A program made the translations under genes and the position numbers. Below the pieces are notes generated by a model that saw nothing but the letters and a program-made list of their open reading frames with translations, did no database searches and had not been told where the DNA came from. DNA of 55,890 nucleotides from Clostridiaceae bacterium (lineage in GTDB: Bacteria > Bacillota > Clostridia > DSM-8532): assembly GCA_012839205.1 (NCBI GenBank), contig DUNT01000048.1, forward strand, positions 1-55,890, read 5' to 3'. This document shows positions 1 to 9,768 of this stretch, piece after piece; the first letter of the stretch is position 1, and the number at the start of each line of letters is the position of its first letter.

Positions 1-2
1 CT

Positions 3-1373
3 TCACCAGAAGAATTTGATATGGAAACAATCCCTAAACAAAAGCCTGCTTTTAGGAAACTTATTACCTCGTTAAGACAAAAGGCTGACGGTAAAAATAT
101 AAGCCCTGCATGGAAGGACGTATTAAGATGGTTTAAATCCCATGAGGACTGGAAGGACAGTATTGATACTATAAGAAATGCTTTTACTTATACCAATTTT
201 GCCGAAAGAATCAGCGAGGATAAAATACAGGTTTTATATGGGAATCCTGCCTATTCAAGTGTTTCAAGACTGGAAAAATACACGTCTTGTCCATTTTCAT
301 TTTTTGTTCAGTACGGTTTAAATGCTAAGGAACGGAAAATATATCGACTTAGTCCTCCGGACATAGGAACATTTATGCATGCGGTTATTGAAAAATTCTC
401 CAGGCTGGTGTCTGAAGGAGATATGACCTGGAGGAGCTTTACTGACGATTGGTGCAGAAAAAGAATTTCTGAGATTGTGGATGAGATGCTGGAAAACATG
501 AAAGGCAGAGGAATAGCTGCGTCTAAACGGTATACTGCCCTGACGGTAAGGCTGAAGAGAGTGGTTACCAGGGCAGTATTGCTAATAGCCCAGCATATAC
601 GCAGCAGCAGCTTCAATCCCATTGATTATGAGGTGGGGTTCGGCGAAAAGGAGAAATATCCTCCAATAGTAATCCAGCTGGATTCAGGCCAAGAAATCAA
701 ATTAACCGGAAGGATAGACAGAATAGATGCTTTTGAGTCCCAGGAGGGAAAGTACATTAATATAATCGATTACAAATCCGGAACGAAGGATTTTAAGCTG
801 TCAGATGTTTTCTATGGATTACAGATTCAGCTTATTACATACATGGATGCTATCTGGGAGAGTGAGGAGAAAAAGGGTAACAGTCCGGTTTTCCCTGGGG
901 GTATTCTGTATTTTAAGGTGGATGATCCTATTATCAGGAACAATAAAAACCTTTCCGAAGAAGAAATTGAAAATACCATAATGAGAAAACTGAAAATGAA
1001 GGGTCTGGTTCTGGCCGATGTTAAGTTGATTAAAGAAATGGATAACAACATTGAAGGCTCCTCCATGCTTATACCCGCAACCGTAAATAAGGGGGATGTG
1101 CTGGGAAAAAACACTTCAGGAGCATCGCTGGATCAGTTTAAACTTATACGAAAATACATAAAAGATCTGTTAAAGGATATCGGAACCGAAATCATGAAAG
1201 GAAATGCCGATATCAAGCCCTACAAAAAGAAGGATATTAATGCATGCACCTATTGCAGCTACCTTCCTGTCTGCCAGTTTGACACAACGAGAAAAGAGAA
1301 TTCTTTCAGGCTTTTATATAATAAAGAAAATGATGAGGTTTGGGAAAGTATTAAGGAGAAACAATATGAGTGA
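3..1373 (+). CDS. addB: ATP-dependent nuclease subunit B, C-terminal part (cut by window start)
   Basis: This is the C-terminal 456 or so residues of AddB, the partner of AddA in the helicase-nuclease that processes double-strand breaks for recombination. The reading frame stays open to the first base of the window, so the gene begins upstream; full AddB proteins are about 1,150 residues. Visible landmarks are the first iron-sulfur Cys in KYTSCPFSFF, the RecB-type nuclease stretch with GTFMHAVIE, then GRIDRID and IIDYKSG (catalytic Asp and Lys), and the closing Cys cluster CTYCSYLPVC that completes the 4Fe-4S site. The stop overlaps the addA start by 8 bases, which shows translational coupling. 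Family assignment is firm; only the start is missing. Confidence 0.95.
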   Translation, partial: SPEEFDMETIPKQKPAFRKLITSLRQKADGKNISPAWKDVLRWFKSHEDWKDSIDTIRNAFTYTNFAERISEDKIQVLYGNPAYSSVSRLEKYTSCPFSFFVQYGLNAKERKIYRLSPPDIGTFMHAVIEKFSRLVSEGDMTWRSFTDDWCRKRISEIVDEMLENMKGRGIAASKRYTALTVRLKRVVTRAVLLIAQHIRSSSFNPIDYEVGFGEKEKYPPIVIQLDSGQEIKLTGRIDRIDAFESQEGKYINIIDYKSGTKDFKLSDVFYGLQIQLITYMDAIWESEEKKGNSPVFPGGILYFKVDDPIIRNNKNLSEEEIENTIMRKLKMKGLVLADVKLIKEMDNNIEGSSMLIPATVNKGDVLGKNTSGASLDQFKLIRKYIKDLLKDIGTEIMKGNADIKPYKKKDINACTYCSYLPVCQFDTTRKENSFRLLYNKENDEVWESIKEKQYE

Positions 1374-4300
1374 AACCAGATGGACAAATGAACAATGGGA
1401 TGCCATCACTGCAAGGGATTGCAATCTCCTGGTGGCAGCTGCCGCCGGTGCGGGTAAAACGGCTGTTTTGGTTGAGCGCATTATAAAGAAAATAACCGAT
1501 GAAAAAGATCCTGTTGATATAGATAAACTTTTGGTAGTGACTTTCACCAATGCCGCAGCAGCCGAGATGCGGGAAAGAATTGCCGATGCCATTTCGAAAT
1601 ATTTAGAAAACAACCCCGGATCGGCCAGGATACAAAGACAGATGGCATTACTGGGAAAAGCCAGCATCACTACCATTCATTCTTTTTGTACCGAGGTTAT
1701 CCGAAGTAATTTTCATCATCTCAACATTGATCCGGATTTTAGAATTGCTGATGAGACAGAAAGCCACTTAATGAAACTTGAAGCCCTGAATGATATTTTT
1801 GAAGAACAATATGAAAAACAGGACAATAAGGATTTTTATGAACTATTGGAAAGCTACGGCAGTAACCGGGATGATCAACAACTCATGGACATAGTTCTTA
1901 ATCTGTATACTTTTATACAGAGCAGTCCATGGCCGCAAAAATGGCTGGAGGAAATGACCGAGGCCCTAAAAATCCCCGAAGGCACTGATTTTGCATCTAC
2001 TGTATGGGGCAGAATACTTTTGGATTCGGTAAAAATTGAGCTGGTGGGTATGCGGGACATGCTTATCCGTGCTGTAGAAATTATAAAAACCGGGCTGGGG
2101 ATTGAAAAATATCTGCCGGTTTATCAGGAAGATTTATCAAATATAAATAATCTGATTATGCTCCTTAAAAACAGCAAAAAATCAAATTCTGAAACTATAT
2201 GGGATGATTTGTATTTCGGTATTGATACCTTTACTTTTTCAACTTTGCCGAGAGCCGGTAAGGGAGCAGATAAATCTAAACAGGAAATAGTAAAGGCCAT
2301 ACGGGACGATGTAAAAAAACGGGTAAAAAAACTGAGAGATCAAACAGTAAATGCCAATTCGGCAGAACTCCTGGGCGATATGAACACTCTTTATCCCATA
2401 ATGAAATGTCTGGCCAGTTTAGTATTGGATTTGTCTTTAAAGTATACCGAAAAAAAGAATCGCAAATCTGTATTGGACTTTAACGATTTAGAACACTACT
2501 GCCTAGAAATCCTTTCTAAAAAGGATCAGGACGGAAATCTTAAACCATCCGATACAGCCCTGAAATATAGAGAGCGTTTTGACGAGATAATGGTTGATGA
2601 GTATCAGGACAGCAACATGGTGCAAGAAATCATAATAAACATGATATCTAAGGTTGACAGCCCAAAGCCCAATGTATTTATGGTGGGAGACGTTAAACAA
2701 AGCATTTACAGGTTCCGGCAGGCAAGACCTGAACTGTTTATGCAGAAATATAATACATATTCGACTGAAAAAGACAGTCCATTCAGGAAGATACTTTTGT
2801 ATAAGAATTTCAGGAGCCGTAAAAATATTGTGGATTCTGTTAATTTTATCTTTAGCCAGATTATGTCGGTAAATGTGGGAGAGCTGGATTATACCGAAAG
2901 TGAAGCTCTGAATCCCGGTGCAGAATTTCCCGAAAATAAACAGGAAAGTCTGATTACAGGCGAGAGTACTGAACTTCATATTATTGATACCGGGGATTCA
3001 GATGACGAGTCCGAGAACATTATTGAGGAAGGCAATAGTGAGACAACAGTTCAGCAAGAAGAGGAAATGCTGGATAATATGCAATGTGAAGCCAGAATGG
3101 TGGCAAAAAGAATACAAATGCTCATGGAGCCTGATGAAGAGGGTAATTTCTTTGCTATTTTTGATAAGGGTAAAAAGAAATATAGAAAGCTGGAATACAG
3201 GGACATTGTGATTCTATTAAGAACTACAAAAAATTGGTCGGACGTGTTTGTGGAAGAATTGACTCTGGCTGGTGTACCCGTGTTTGCAGATACAGGGAGC
3301 GGTTTTTTCAAAACCATCGAAGTTCAAGTAGTTCTATCGCTTTTACAGATAATAGACAATCCATACCAGGATATTCCGCTTTTGGCGGTCCTAAGATCAC
3401 CGGTTTTCTCCTTTACCACCAACGACCTAGCAGACATCAGGCTTGCAATGCGCAAAGGTCTGCTGTTTGACGGCTTAATCAAACTCTCTGAAACCGGCAC
3501 CGGAGATGTTTGTGTTAAAGCTAAGAAATTTCTTGTGAGTTTAACAAAATGGAGAGAGGCATCTCTATATTTGCCTACCGACCAGCTGATATGGAGGCTT
3601 TACAGCGATACCGGTTACTATAGCATGGTGGGAGCCATGCCGGGTGGAGAACAAAGACAAGCCAACTTAAGAATTCTCTTTGAAAGAGCAAAACAGTTTG
3701 AAGAGACAAGCTATAAAGGGCTGTTTAACTTTATTAATTTTATTGACAAGTTGAAAAGCAGCAAAGGCGACATGGGCAGTGCAAAAATATTAGGTGAGAA
3801 TGACAATGTGGTCAGGATTATGAGCATACATAAAAGCAAGGGCCTGGAGTTCCCGGTTGTTTTTCTTTCCGGTTGTGGCAAGAAGTTTAATCTGCAGGAT
3901 ATGAACAAAAACATCCTATTACATCAGGATATAGGTTTCGGCCCTGATGTGGTAGATTATAAAAAAAGACTCTCTTGGCCTTCGGCTGCCAAGGAAGCAA
4001 TAAAAGAGAAAATAAAGATTGAGACTCTGTCCGAGGAAATGAGAATTTTATACGTTGCGCTTACCAGAGCACGGGAAAAACTTATTATAACAGGCTCAAC
4101 CAGTAATAGGGATAAGTCTTTAAATAAATGGGTTTCAACAGCAAATACCGAGGAAGAAAAGCTCTCCAACTATGAAATGCTGAATGGGCGGAATTATCTT
4201 GACTGGATAATACCGGCTGTATTACGTCATAGCAGATGTGAGTATTTCCGTAAACAGGCCGCCTCTGATAACGAGTTTAAGGGTTTATTGCTGGAAGATT

Positions 4301-5184
4301 CATCTTTTTGGGATATAAAACTATGGAGTAAAAGCGATATATTAATGAACAGGGATTCTGATGTATTGCAGGATCATAAGGTTAGTGACTGGTTGGAAGA
4401 CATGGTTACAAAACAAGAGGTTGAAGATATAAATGCTGCCGCCAGTAAGAATATAGAAGAAATAGACAGGAGACTCAGCTGGGAATATGAATACATCGAT
4501 GCGGCTTATATCCCTGCCAAGGTTTCTGTTACAGAGCTGAAACGACGATTCAATGCCCAATCATCTGGAGAAAGCACAGCTATGCCTTATTTTACTTCCG
4601 CACTTATTAAAAAACCTATGTTTATGGAAGAAAAGAAAGGTTTAAATGCAGCAGAAAAAGGAACCATAATCCATTTTATTATGCAGCACCTGGACATAGA
4701 TGAAATAAAAATTAATACAGGAGCAGGGTATAATAAAATTATAGAAAATCAGGCTGAACAAATGGTGGCCAAAGACCTCTTGACGGTAAAACAAGTTGAG
4801 AGCGTTGATTTAGGAATGATAGAAAAGTTTTTTGAATCAGAATTGGGCAAGAAAATGTTAAAGGCAAAAAGTATAAGCCGTGAAATACCGTTTAATATTG
4901 CTATTCCTATCCAGGAGCTGTACCAGAAAGAAAACAAGAAATACATGAAGGAAGAAACGGTACTGCTGCAAGGAGTAATAGATTGTTTCATTGAAGAAGA
5001 AGACGGAATTGTACTGATAGACTATAAAACCGATTATGTACCTGAGGGAAAAGAGTATATTTTAGAAGACAGGTATAAATTTCAGCTGGACTATTATGCA
5101 AGAGCATTGGAACAGATTACTGCAAAAAAGGTAAAAGCCAAATACATATATCTTTTTCAATCAGGAAGTTTTATTAAATTATAA
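1366..5184 (+). CDS. addA: ATP-dependent helicase/nuclease subunit A
   Basis: A UvrD/Rep-type (SF1) helicase fused to a RecB-family nuclease, 1,272 residues, the usual AddA length. With AddB it unwinds and resects broken DNA ends and loads recombinase at Chi-like sites. The Walker A motif AAAGAGKT lies at about residues 25-32, motif II VDEYQDSN at about 410, helicase motif VI YVALTRARE near 890, GTIIHFIMQ near 1,100 and the nuclease motif LIDYKTDYV near 1,216. I chose the ATG at 1366 (MSETRWTNEQ), preceded by AAGGAG, over a longer in-frame extension inside addB, because the helicase N-terminus normally starts just before this point. Confidence 0.96.
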   Translation: MSETRWTNEQWDAITARDCNLLVAAAAGAGKTAVLVERIIKKITDEKDPVDIDKLLVVTFTNAAAAEMRERIADAISKYLENNPGSARIQRQMALLGKASITTIHSFCTEVIRSNFHHLNIDPDFRIADETESHLMKLEALNDIFEEQYEKQDNKDFYELLESYGSNRDDQQLMDIVLNLYTFIQSSPWPQKWLEEMTEALKIPEGTDFASTVWGRILLDSVKIELVGMRDMLIRAVEIIKTGLGIEKYLPVYQEDLSNINNLIMLLKNSKKSNSETIWDDLYFGIDTFTFSTLPRAGKGADKSKQEIVKAIRDDVKKRVKKLRDQTVNANSAELLGDMNTLYPIMKCLASLVLDLSLKYTEKKNRKSVLDFNDLEHYCLEILSKKDQDGNLKPSDTALKYRERFDEIMVDEYQDSNMVQEIIINMISKVDSPKPNVFMVGDVKQSIYRFRQARPELFMQKYNTYSTEKDSPFRKILLYKNFRSRKNIVDSVNFIFSQIMSVNVGELDYTESEALNPGAEFPENKQESLITGESTELHIIDTGDSDDESENIIEEGNSETTVQQEEEMLDNMQCEARMVAKRIQMLMEPDEEGNFFAIFDKGKKKYRKLEYRDIVILLRTTKNWSDVFVEELTLAGVPVFADTGSGFFKTIEVQVVLSLLQIIDNPYQDIPLLAVLRSPVFSFTTNDLADIRLAMRKGLLFDGLIKLSETGTGDVCVKAKKFLVSLTKWREASLYLPTDQLIWRLYSDTGYYSMVGAMPGGEQRQANLRILFERAKQFEETSYKGLFNFINFIDKLKSSKGDMGSAKILGENDNVVRIMSIHKSKGLEFPVVFLSGCGKKFNLQDMNKNILLHQDIGFGPDVVDYKKRLSWPSAAKEAIKEKIKIETLSEEMRILYVALTRAREKLIITGSTSNRDKSLNKWVSTANTEEEKLSNYEMLNGRNYLDWIIPAVLRHSRCEYFRKQAASDNEFKGLLLEDSSFWDIKLWSKSDILMNRDSDVLQDHKVSDWLEDMVTKQEVEDINAAASKNIEEIDRRLSWEYEYIDAAYIPAKVSVTELKRRFNAQSSGESTAMPYFTSALIKKPMFMEEKKGLNAAEKGTIIHFIMQHLDIDEIKINTGAGYNKIIENQAEQMVAKDLLTVKQVESVDLGMIEKFFESELGKKMLKAKSISREIPFNIAIPIQELYQKENKKYMKEETVLLQGVIDCFIEEEDGIVLIDYKTDYVPEGKEYILEDRYKFQLDYYARALEQITAKKVKAKYIYLFQSGSFIKL

Positions 5185-5276
5185 ATGCTATTGACAAGAT
5201 TTGTTTTAATGAATATTCTGTAGAAGAATCAGCAGCTCAACAACAGGAACTGATTTACAGAAAAGAAGGGTAATAA

Positions 5277-6644
5277 ATGAAGATTATTATAATCGGCGAT
5301 GGTAAGGTCGGTCACAGCTTGGCAGAGCATTTATCTTTGGAAAATCATGATGTTACCATAATCGATAAGAATCCGGAAGCACTTAGGAAAGCCAGTGAAG
5401 CGCTGGATGTAATGTGCATCAAAGGAAACGGTTTAAGCACAAAAGTCATGCTGGAAGCCGGAATAGAAAACGCTGACCTTCTGATAGCGGCAACTTCCAG
5501 TGACGAGATAAACATGGTTTGTACTCTCACCGGAAGAAAGCTGGGGGCAAGTCATACCATCGCCAGAATCAGGGACCCTGAATATGCAGATGAACTATCA
5601 GTTCTAAAAACAGAATTGGGACTGGATCTTGTAATAAATCCTGAGCAGGCTGCAGCACGTGAAATAGCCCGCCTGCTAAGATTCCCCTCAGCTACAGATA
5701 TTGAACACTTTGCAAAAGGAAGAATTGAGTTTGTGGAAATAACTGCAACTCATGATATGCATTTAATTGGTATATCTCTTAAAAATATACCACGAAAACG
5801 TATTTCGAATATTTTGATAGGCGTTGTCAAAAGAGGTAATGAGGTTATTATACCCAACGGGGATTTTGAAATTGCTGTTGACGACAGATTGAGCATCATA
5901 GGAAGGCCTAATGATGTTTTTACATTTTGCAAACAAGCCGGCAAATATACTCAGAAAATTAAAAATGTTATGGTGGTTGGCGGCGGGATAATAGCTCATT
6001 ATTTAGCTATGAACCTTAAGTTAAATGATATAAAGGTTAAAATAATAGAAATTAACAAAGAGAGATGTTATGAGCTAGCAGAGTTACTTCCGGATACTTT
6101 GGTGATAAACGGTGATGGAACCGATAAAGCTCTTTTAGATTCAGAAAATCTCAGTGAAATGGATGCCTTTATAGCTTTAACAGGAAGGGATGAGGAAAAC
6201 CTTATATCTGCAATGCTGGCAAAGCAAAGCGGGGTAAAGAAGGTTATTGTAAAAACTACAAGAATTGATAATCCGGTATTATTTCATGACCTGGGTGTGG
6301 ATAGTGTTGTCAGCCCGAAACTTATTACAACAAACTATATCTTAAAATATGTCAGAGGCCTGAGCAATGCTGTGGGCAACCCTGCCGAAACCGTGTATAA
6401 GATTGTGGATGGAGAGGCGGAGGTTCTTGAATTTGTAGCAAATAAAACCACAAAGTTTTTGAATATACCCCTTAAGAAGCTCAAACTTATGAAAGGGGTA
6501 ATCATTGGTGCGATAGCGAGGAAGAATGATATTATAATTCCCCACGGAGATGATGTGATAAAGCAGGGAGACAGCGTGATTGTTATTTCAGTCGATAAAC
6601 TTATTTCAGATTTCAATGAAGTTGTTGTTTCAGTTGGAGGATAA
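5277..6644 (+). CDS. trkA: Trk potassium uptake regulatory subunit TrkA
   Basis: A cytoplasmic NAD(H)-binding gating subunit for the TrkH potassium channel. Its 455 residues form two tandem RCK modules: a Rossmann motif IIGDGKVGHSL at the N-terminus with a first TrkA-C domain, and a second one (VVGGGIIAHYL, about residue 232) with its own TrkA-C domain reaching the end. Full length for the family. An AAGAAGGG ribosome site precedes the ATG. Two bases separate its stop from the trkH start, and its last codons carry the trkH ribosome site, so the two are co-translated. Confidence 0.95.
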   Translation: MKIIIIGDGKVGHSLAEHLSLENHDVTIIDKNPEALRKASEALDVMCIKGNGLSTKVMLEAGIENADLLIAATSSDEINMVCTLTGRKLGASHTIARIRDPEYADELSVLKTELGLDLVINPEQAAAREIARLLRFPSATDIEHFAKGRIEFVEITATHDMHLIGISLKNIPRKRISNILIGVVKRGNEVIIPNGDFEIAVDDRLSIIGRPNDVFTFCKQAGKYTQKIKNVMVVGGGIIAHYLAMNLKLNDIKVKIIEINKERCYELAELLPDTLVINGDGTDKALLDSENLSEMDAFIALTGRDEENLISAMLAKQSGVKKVIVKTTRIDNPVLFHDLGVDSVVSPKLITTNYILKYVRGLSNAVGNPAETVYKIVDGEAEVLEFVANKTTKFLNIPLKKLKLMKGVIIGAIARKNDIIIPHGDDVIKQGDSVIVISVDKLISDFNEVVVSVGG

Positions 6645-6646
6645 CA

Positions 6647-8098
6647 ATGAATGTTGCGATGATATCAAAAAACCTGGGGATTCTGCTTTTGGTTGAGGCG
6701 GCCAGTATGCTGCCGTCGTTACTGGTAGCCCTAATATACAATCAAAATGATGTATCGGCCTTTATCATCACAATACTACTCCTGATGTTTACTGGTTTTA
6801 TCATGTATAAAATACCTGCCCGCAATAAGAATTTATACACCAGAGATGGCTTTGCTATTGTATCTTTGGGGTGGATACTTGTTTCTCTTTTTGGGGCTCT
6901 CCCATTTCTTATAAGCGGTGCCATACCATCGTATGTAGATGCTGTATTTGAAACTGTTTCGGGATTCACAACCACCGGCTCCACAATCTTAAGAGAAATT
7001 GAAAGTCTCCCTAGAGGAATTCTGTTTTGGAGAAGTTTTACCAACTGGATAGGCGGTATGGGTGTTCTGGTAATGATGCTGGCTGTTTTGCCAGCCGCAG
7101 GAGCTAACACCTTACAAATCATGAAGGCTGAGAGCCCGGGTCCTGATCCCGGGAAACTGGTTCCCAGAATAGGCCAAAGCGCAAAAATACTATATTTTAT
7201 GTATACTACTCTGACATCTGTACAAATTATATTGCTGCTGGCAGGTGGAATGCCTCTGTATGACAGCCTGATTCATACTTTTTCAACAGCGGGCACCGGT
7301 GGTTTCTCAAATATGAATACCAGCGTAGGTGCATATAACAATGTGTACTATGAAATTATCATAGGCGTATTTATGTTTGTTTTCGGGGTTAATTTCACCC
7401 TGTATTATCAGGCACTTAAAGGTGATGTAAAGAGTATATTTAAAGACGAGGAATTTCGGTTTTACATGTTTACCGCAGCCGGTGCAATACTGTTGATTAC
7501 TTTGGATATTTGGGGACCAAATTTTAATACATTTTGGGAAAGCCTACGGCATGCCTTCTTCCAGGTAAGCACCATTATGACCACTACAGGCTTTTCATCC
7601 ACCAATTTTGACCTGTGGCCGGTTTTCAGCAAGACTATACTGGTAATCCTGATGTTTATCGGTGCCAGTGCAGGCTCTACCGCCGGTGGTATTAAATGCA
7701 TCCGGTTCCTTTTACTGTTTAAGACTGTAAAACGTGAGGTCAGAAGAATTCTGCATCCCAGGTCTGTATATACTGTTAAATACGGGGGTAAAACAGTTAA
7801 TAGTGATGTGCTATCAGGTGTTATGAACTATTTCTTTATAAGCATTATTTTGTTTGCCATATCTCTTCTTCTCGTTTCTCTGGATGGTTTTGATATGGTA
7901 TCAAATTTCACGGCTGTAGCTGCTTCAATCAATAATATTGGTCCCGGTCTGGGAATTGTAGGCCCAATGGGCAATTTCGCAGATTATTCCAGTTTAAGCA
8001 AAATTGTTTTTTCAATTACCATGCTTTTTGGAAGGCTGGAAATATATCCGATGCTGATACTTTTTGCTCCGACATTTTGGAAACGGGTAAATATTTAG
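6647..8098 (+). CDS. trkH: Trk-type potassium channel subunit TrkH
   Basis: A 483-residue integral membrane protein of the SKT (Trk/Ktr/HKT) family that moves potassium into the cell. All four pore-loop repeats can be read: SGFTTTGST, STAGTGGFS, MTTTGFSSTNF and NNIGPGLG, each followed by a hydrophobic helix. The arginine-rich loop KTVKREVRRILHPR, typical between the third and fourth repeats, is also present. It starts 2 bases after trkA with the ribosome site GGAGG inside the trkA end. Length and motif order are normal. Confidence 0.95.
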   Translation: MNVAMISKNLGILLLVEAASMLPSLLVALIYNQNDVSAFIITILLLMFTGFIMYKIPARNKNLYTRDGFAIVSLGWILVSLFGALPFLISGAIPSYVDAVFETVSGFTTTGSTILREIESLPRGILFWRSFTNWIGGMGVLVMMLAVLPAAGANTLQIMKAESPGPDPGKLVPRIGQSAKILYFMYTTLTSVQIILLLAGGMPLYDSLIHTFSTAGTGGFSNMNTSVGAYNNVYYEIIIGVFMFVFGVNFTLYYQALKGDVKSIFKDEEFRFYMFTAAGAILLITLDIWGPNFNTFWESLRHAFFQVSTIMTTTGFSSTNFDLWPVFSKTILVILMFIGASAGSTAGGIKCIRFLLLFKTVKREVRRILHPRSVYTVKYGGKTVNSDVLSGVMNYFFISIILFAISLLLVSLDGFDMVSNFTAVAASINNIGPGLGIVGPMGNFADYSSLSKIVFSITMLFGRLEIYPMLILFAPTFWKRVNI

Positions 8099-8102
8099 CT
8101 AA

Positions 8103-8981
8103 TTAATCTATATCCTCAATGACTTGCTCGGGGGGCTGGTCTAAAACTTCCGGCCTTTTAATAAGATTGCGGTAAAGTTTGAAAGCTGTCGCAAAGTAGT
8201 GGCCGTCAGCAATTCTTTCATCTGATACTATACAAACCCGCACATACTTTTTGGTTTTTATTTCGTTATTTATATCAATAACCTTTTCTTTCATTTTAAT
8301 ACCAAAAGCCACAAATAAACTGGTGGTTCCGAAATTATAGAGGTGATGGTATACAGGCTGAATTCCTATTGAACCTAAATTAGTGATAAAAACACTGGTG
8401 TGAAAAGGGCTCACTCTGTTTATTACTTTTGGCATTAAACCTATGTAATCCAGGCATCTCATAAGCCATACAAAAAATCTTACCAGCTGCCCCGGTATAG
8501 CCATAATCATCTTAGCAACCTTATCAGTATCATTTTTTGTATCTAAATCCATGTTTTCTTCTATTGCAGCGTTTACCTTCCTGACTACATCCATAAAGGT
8601 ATCAGTGGGTTTGAACTTTACCTTCAGAGTTGTTTCAGGGCTTTCTTCAGTAAACTCTTTCTTTATGGCAAAGGATATTAAGATTTCATTACGGGCATAG
8701 ATTTTCTGACCTGCAACAAATCTGTTCATCCCTGGTTTTTGGGAGATGGCTCGGACCATTGCAGCAATAATTACATGAAGAAAGGAAATCTTTTCACCGG
8801 TTTCCTTCCGTTTTTTGATTATAAAAGCCTCAGTGTTACTAATCTCTATTTTTTCCTCAAAAAAATTCTGGGCATCAATGCGGGATCTCATAATATAAGG
8901 GATAATTTTGTAAAACGGATCAAGAGTTCTTAATTTTCTGCCATCATAGCGGTCTCCAAAGCGTCGTTTTCTTTTTGTCAT
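8103..8981 (-). CDS. 2-oxoacid dehydrogenase E2-like / CAT-fold acyltransferase domain protein
   Basis: A 292-residue protein that matches the catalytic domain of dihydrolipoamide acyltransferases (CAT-like fold) but has no lipoyl or E1/E3-binding domain. The region SVFITNLGSIGIQPVYHHLYNFGTTSLFVAFG corresponds to the E2 core strand that precedes the active site, and the terminal DERIADGHYFA corresponds to the family motif DHRxxDG. The catalytic His of that motif is Glu here, although a His follows three residues later. The N-terminus is strongly basic (TKRKRRFGDRYDGRK). No dehydrogenase genes lie nearby, so the substrate is unknown and it may be a non-classical or inactive acyltransferase. 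It is convergent with trkH and lies downstream of the SASP gene. Confidence 0.75.
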   Translation of the reverse strand: MTKRKRRFGDRYDGRKLRTLDPFYKIIPYIMRSRIDAQNFFEEKIEISNTEAFIIKKRKETGEKISFLHVIIAAMVRAISQKPGMNRFVAGQKIYARNEILISFAIKKEFTEESPETTLKVKFKPTDTFMDVVRKVNAAIEENMDLDTKNDTDKVAKMIMAIPGQLVRFFVWLMRCLDYIGLMPKVINRVSPFHTSVFITNLGSIGIQPVYHHLYNFGTTSLFVAFGIKMKEKVIDINNEIKTKKYVRVCIVSDERIADGHYFATAFKLYRNLIKRPEVLDQPPEQVIEDID

Positions 8982-9079
8982 TAATATACCCCCATTGTGT
9001 TAGCTGCATAAAAACAACCGTTGAACTTAAGTATATAGATTTTTTATGCATGTTACAAGTTTTATATTCAGATTCATAA

Positions 9080-9108
9080 TACAAAGCACGCAATTTGCGT
9101 GCTTTGTA
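9080..9108. terminator. Perfect inverted repeat after the SASP transcription unit
   Basis: Arms TACAAAGCACGCAA and TTGCGTGCTTTGTA pair perfectly around 9094. The hairpin lies about 20 bases past the stop of the small Asn-rich ORF (minus strand) and ahead of the E2-like gene. No good T-run follows on either strand, so it may be a weak terminator or an RNA 3'-end stabiliser. Confidence 0.55.
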
Positions 9109-9127
9109 CCCGGTTTCAACTTTATTG

Positions 9128-9247
9128 CTATCTGTTGTTTTCTCTTTCTTCGTTGCAATTGTTCCTGTTTTCTCTGTTGTTATTGTTATTGTTATTATTG
9201 TTTTTGTTTCTGTCTCTGTCTCGTTCTCTCTGTCTGTTGTCGTCCAT
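9128..9247 (-). CDS. Small Asn/Arg-rich polar protein (39 residues)
   Basis: A 39-residue reading frame lying 28 bases downstream of the SASP gene on the same strand. It starts at 9247 with ATG, preceded by GAAAGGAGAAAGAA, a good ribosome site, and ends with TAG at 9128-9130. The product begins MDDNRQRERDRDRN, then has a run of eight Asn at about residues 16-24 with one break, a single Cys at 31 and a tail rich in Glu, Arg and Asn; it has no hydrophobic residue after Met1. Both strands here are low complexity, so chance is possible, but the ribosome site, position and hairpin after the stop support a real gene. A spore role is inferred only from the neighbour. I do not recognise a family. Confidence 0.55.
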   Translation of the reverse strand: MDDNRQRERDRDRNKNNNNNNNNNRENRNNCNEERENNR

Positions 9248-9275
9248 TTCTTTCTCCTTTCAAGATTTCTTATAG

Positions 9276-9503
9276 TTATTTCATACTCATACTCTTTTCA
9301 GCCATCTCAATCATGCGCTTAACCATCTGACCACCTATGGGGCCTCCTTCGCGGCCATTCTGGCTGGAAGGAAGATCGCCTTTATAATGGTCATTGTATT
9401 CTTTGCAGTATTGAAGACGACCGATTTCTTGGGCGCATTCCAGTTTAAATCTTGTTAAAGCTTCGCGGCTCGAAGGGACAATAGGCGTCTTTGGCCTTGA
9501 CAT
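9276..9503 (-). CDS. Alpha/beta-type small acid-soluble spore protein
   Basis: A 75-residue DNA-binding spore protein of the alpha/beta SASP family, which coats forespore DNA and protects it from UV and heat. The family blocks are clear: EALTRFKLECAQEIG (first helix), then GDLPSSQNGREGGPIGG and MVKRMIEMAEKSM (second conserved block, QNGxxGGxMVKRMIExAE). It is a slightly divergent member, with an extra GPIGG segment before MVKRM and an unusual Cys in the first helix. A strong ribosome site, TAAGGAGGTGAG, precedes the start. Expression is expected in the forespore under sigma G, but I could not identify the promoter with confidence. Confidence 0.92.
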   Translation of the reverse strand: MSRPKTPIVPSSREALTRFKLECAQEIGRLQYCKEYNDHYKGDLPSSQNGREGGPIGGQMVKRMIEMAEKSMSMK

Positions 9504-9768
9504 ATTTTCTCACCTCCTTACCGTAAAAACTTAACTCTTTAAAAAAGATGTCCATGAAATAGTGTGAACAAAAAAAGATAAAACTTTCGTGTAAAATTGA
9601 GGGAGAATAGTTTCAAAATTAATTTCTAAATGATGATTTTATGTTAAAATTTGAATTAAGTATTATACTAGTTAATAACAATGACTATGACAATTTTTAT
9701 CATTATATTATTTTCTTACGATTTAACACATTTCTTCAGGCGCAAAAAAAAATAAGAGGAGACAAAAC

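Noticed and set aside
2503-2979. A 158-residue open frame on the minus strand inside addA
   Set aside because: It is opposite the AddA helicase core and shows no recognisable domain.
9046-9330. Plus-strand frames rich in Phe, Cys, Val and Ser over the SASP end
   Set aside because: They are the complement of the Asn/Arg-rich micro-ORF and the SASP gene; the apparent membrane protein arises from T-rich low-complexity DNA.
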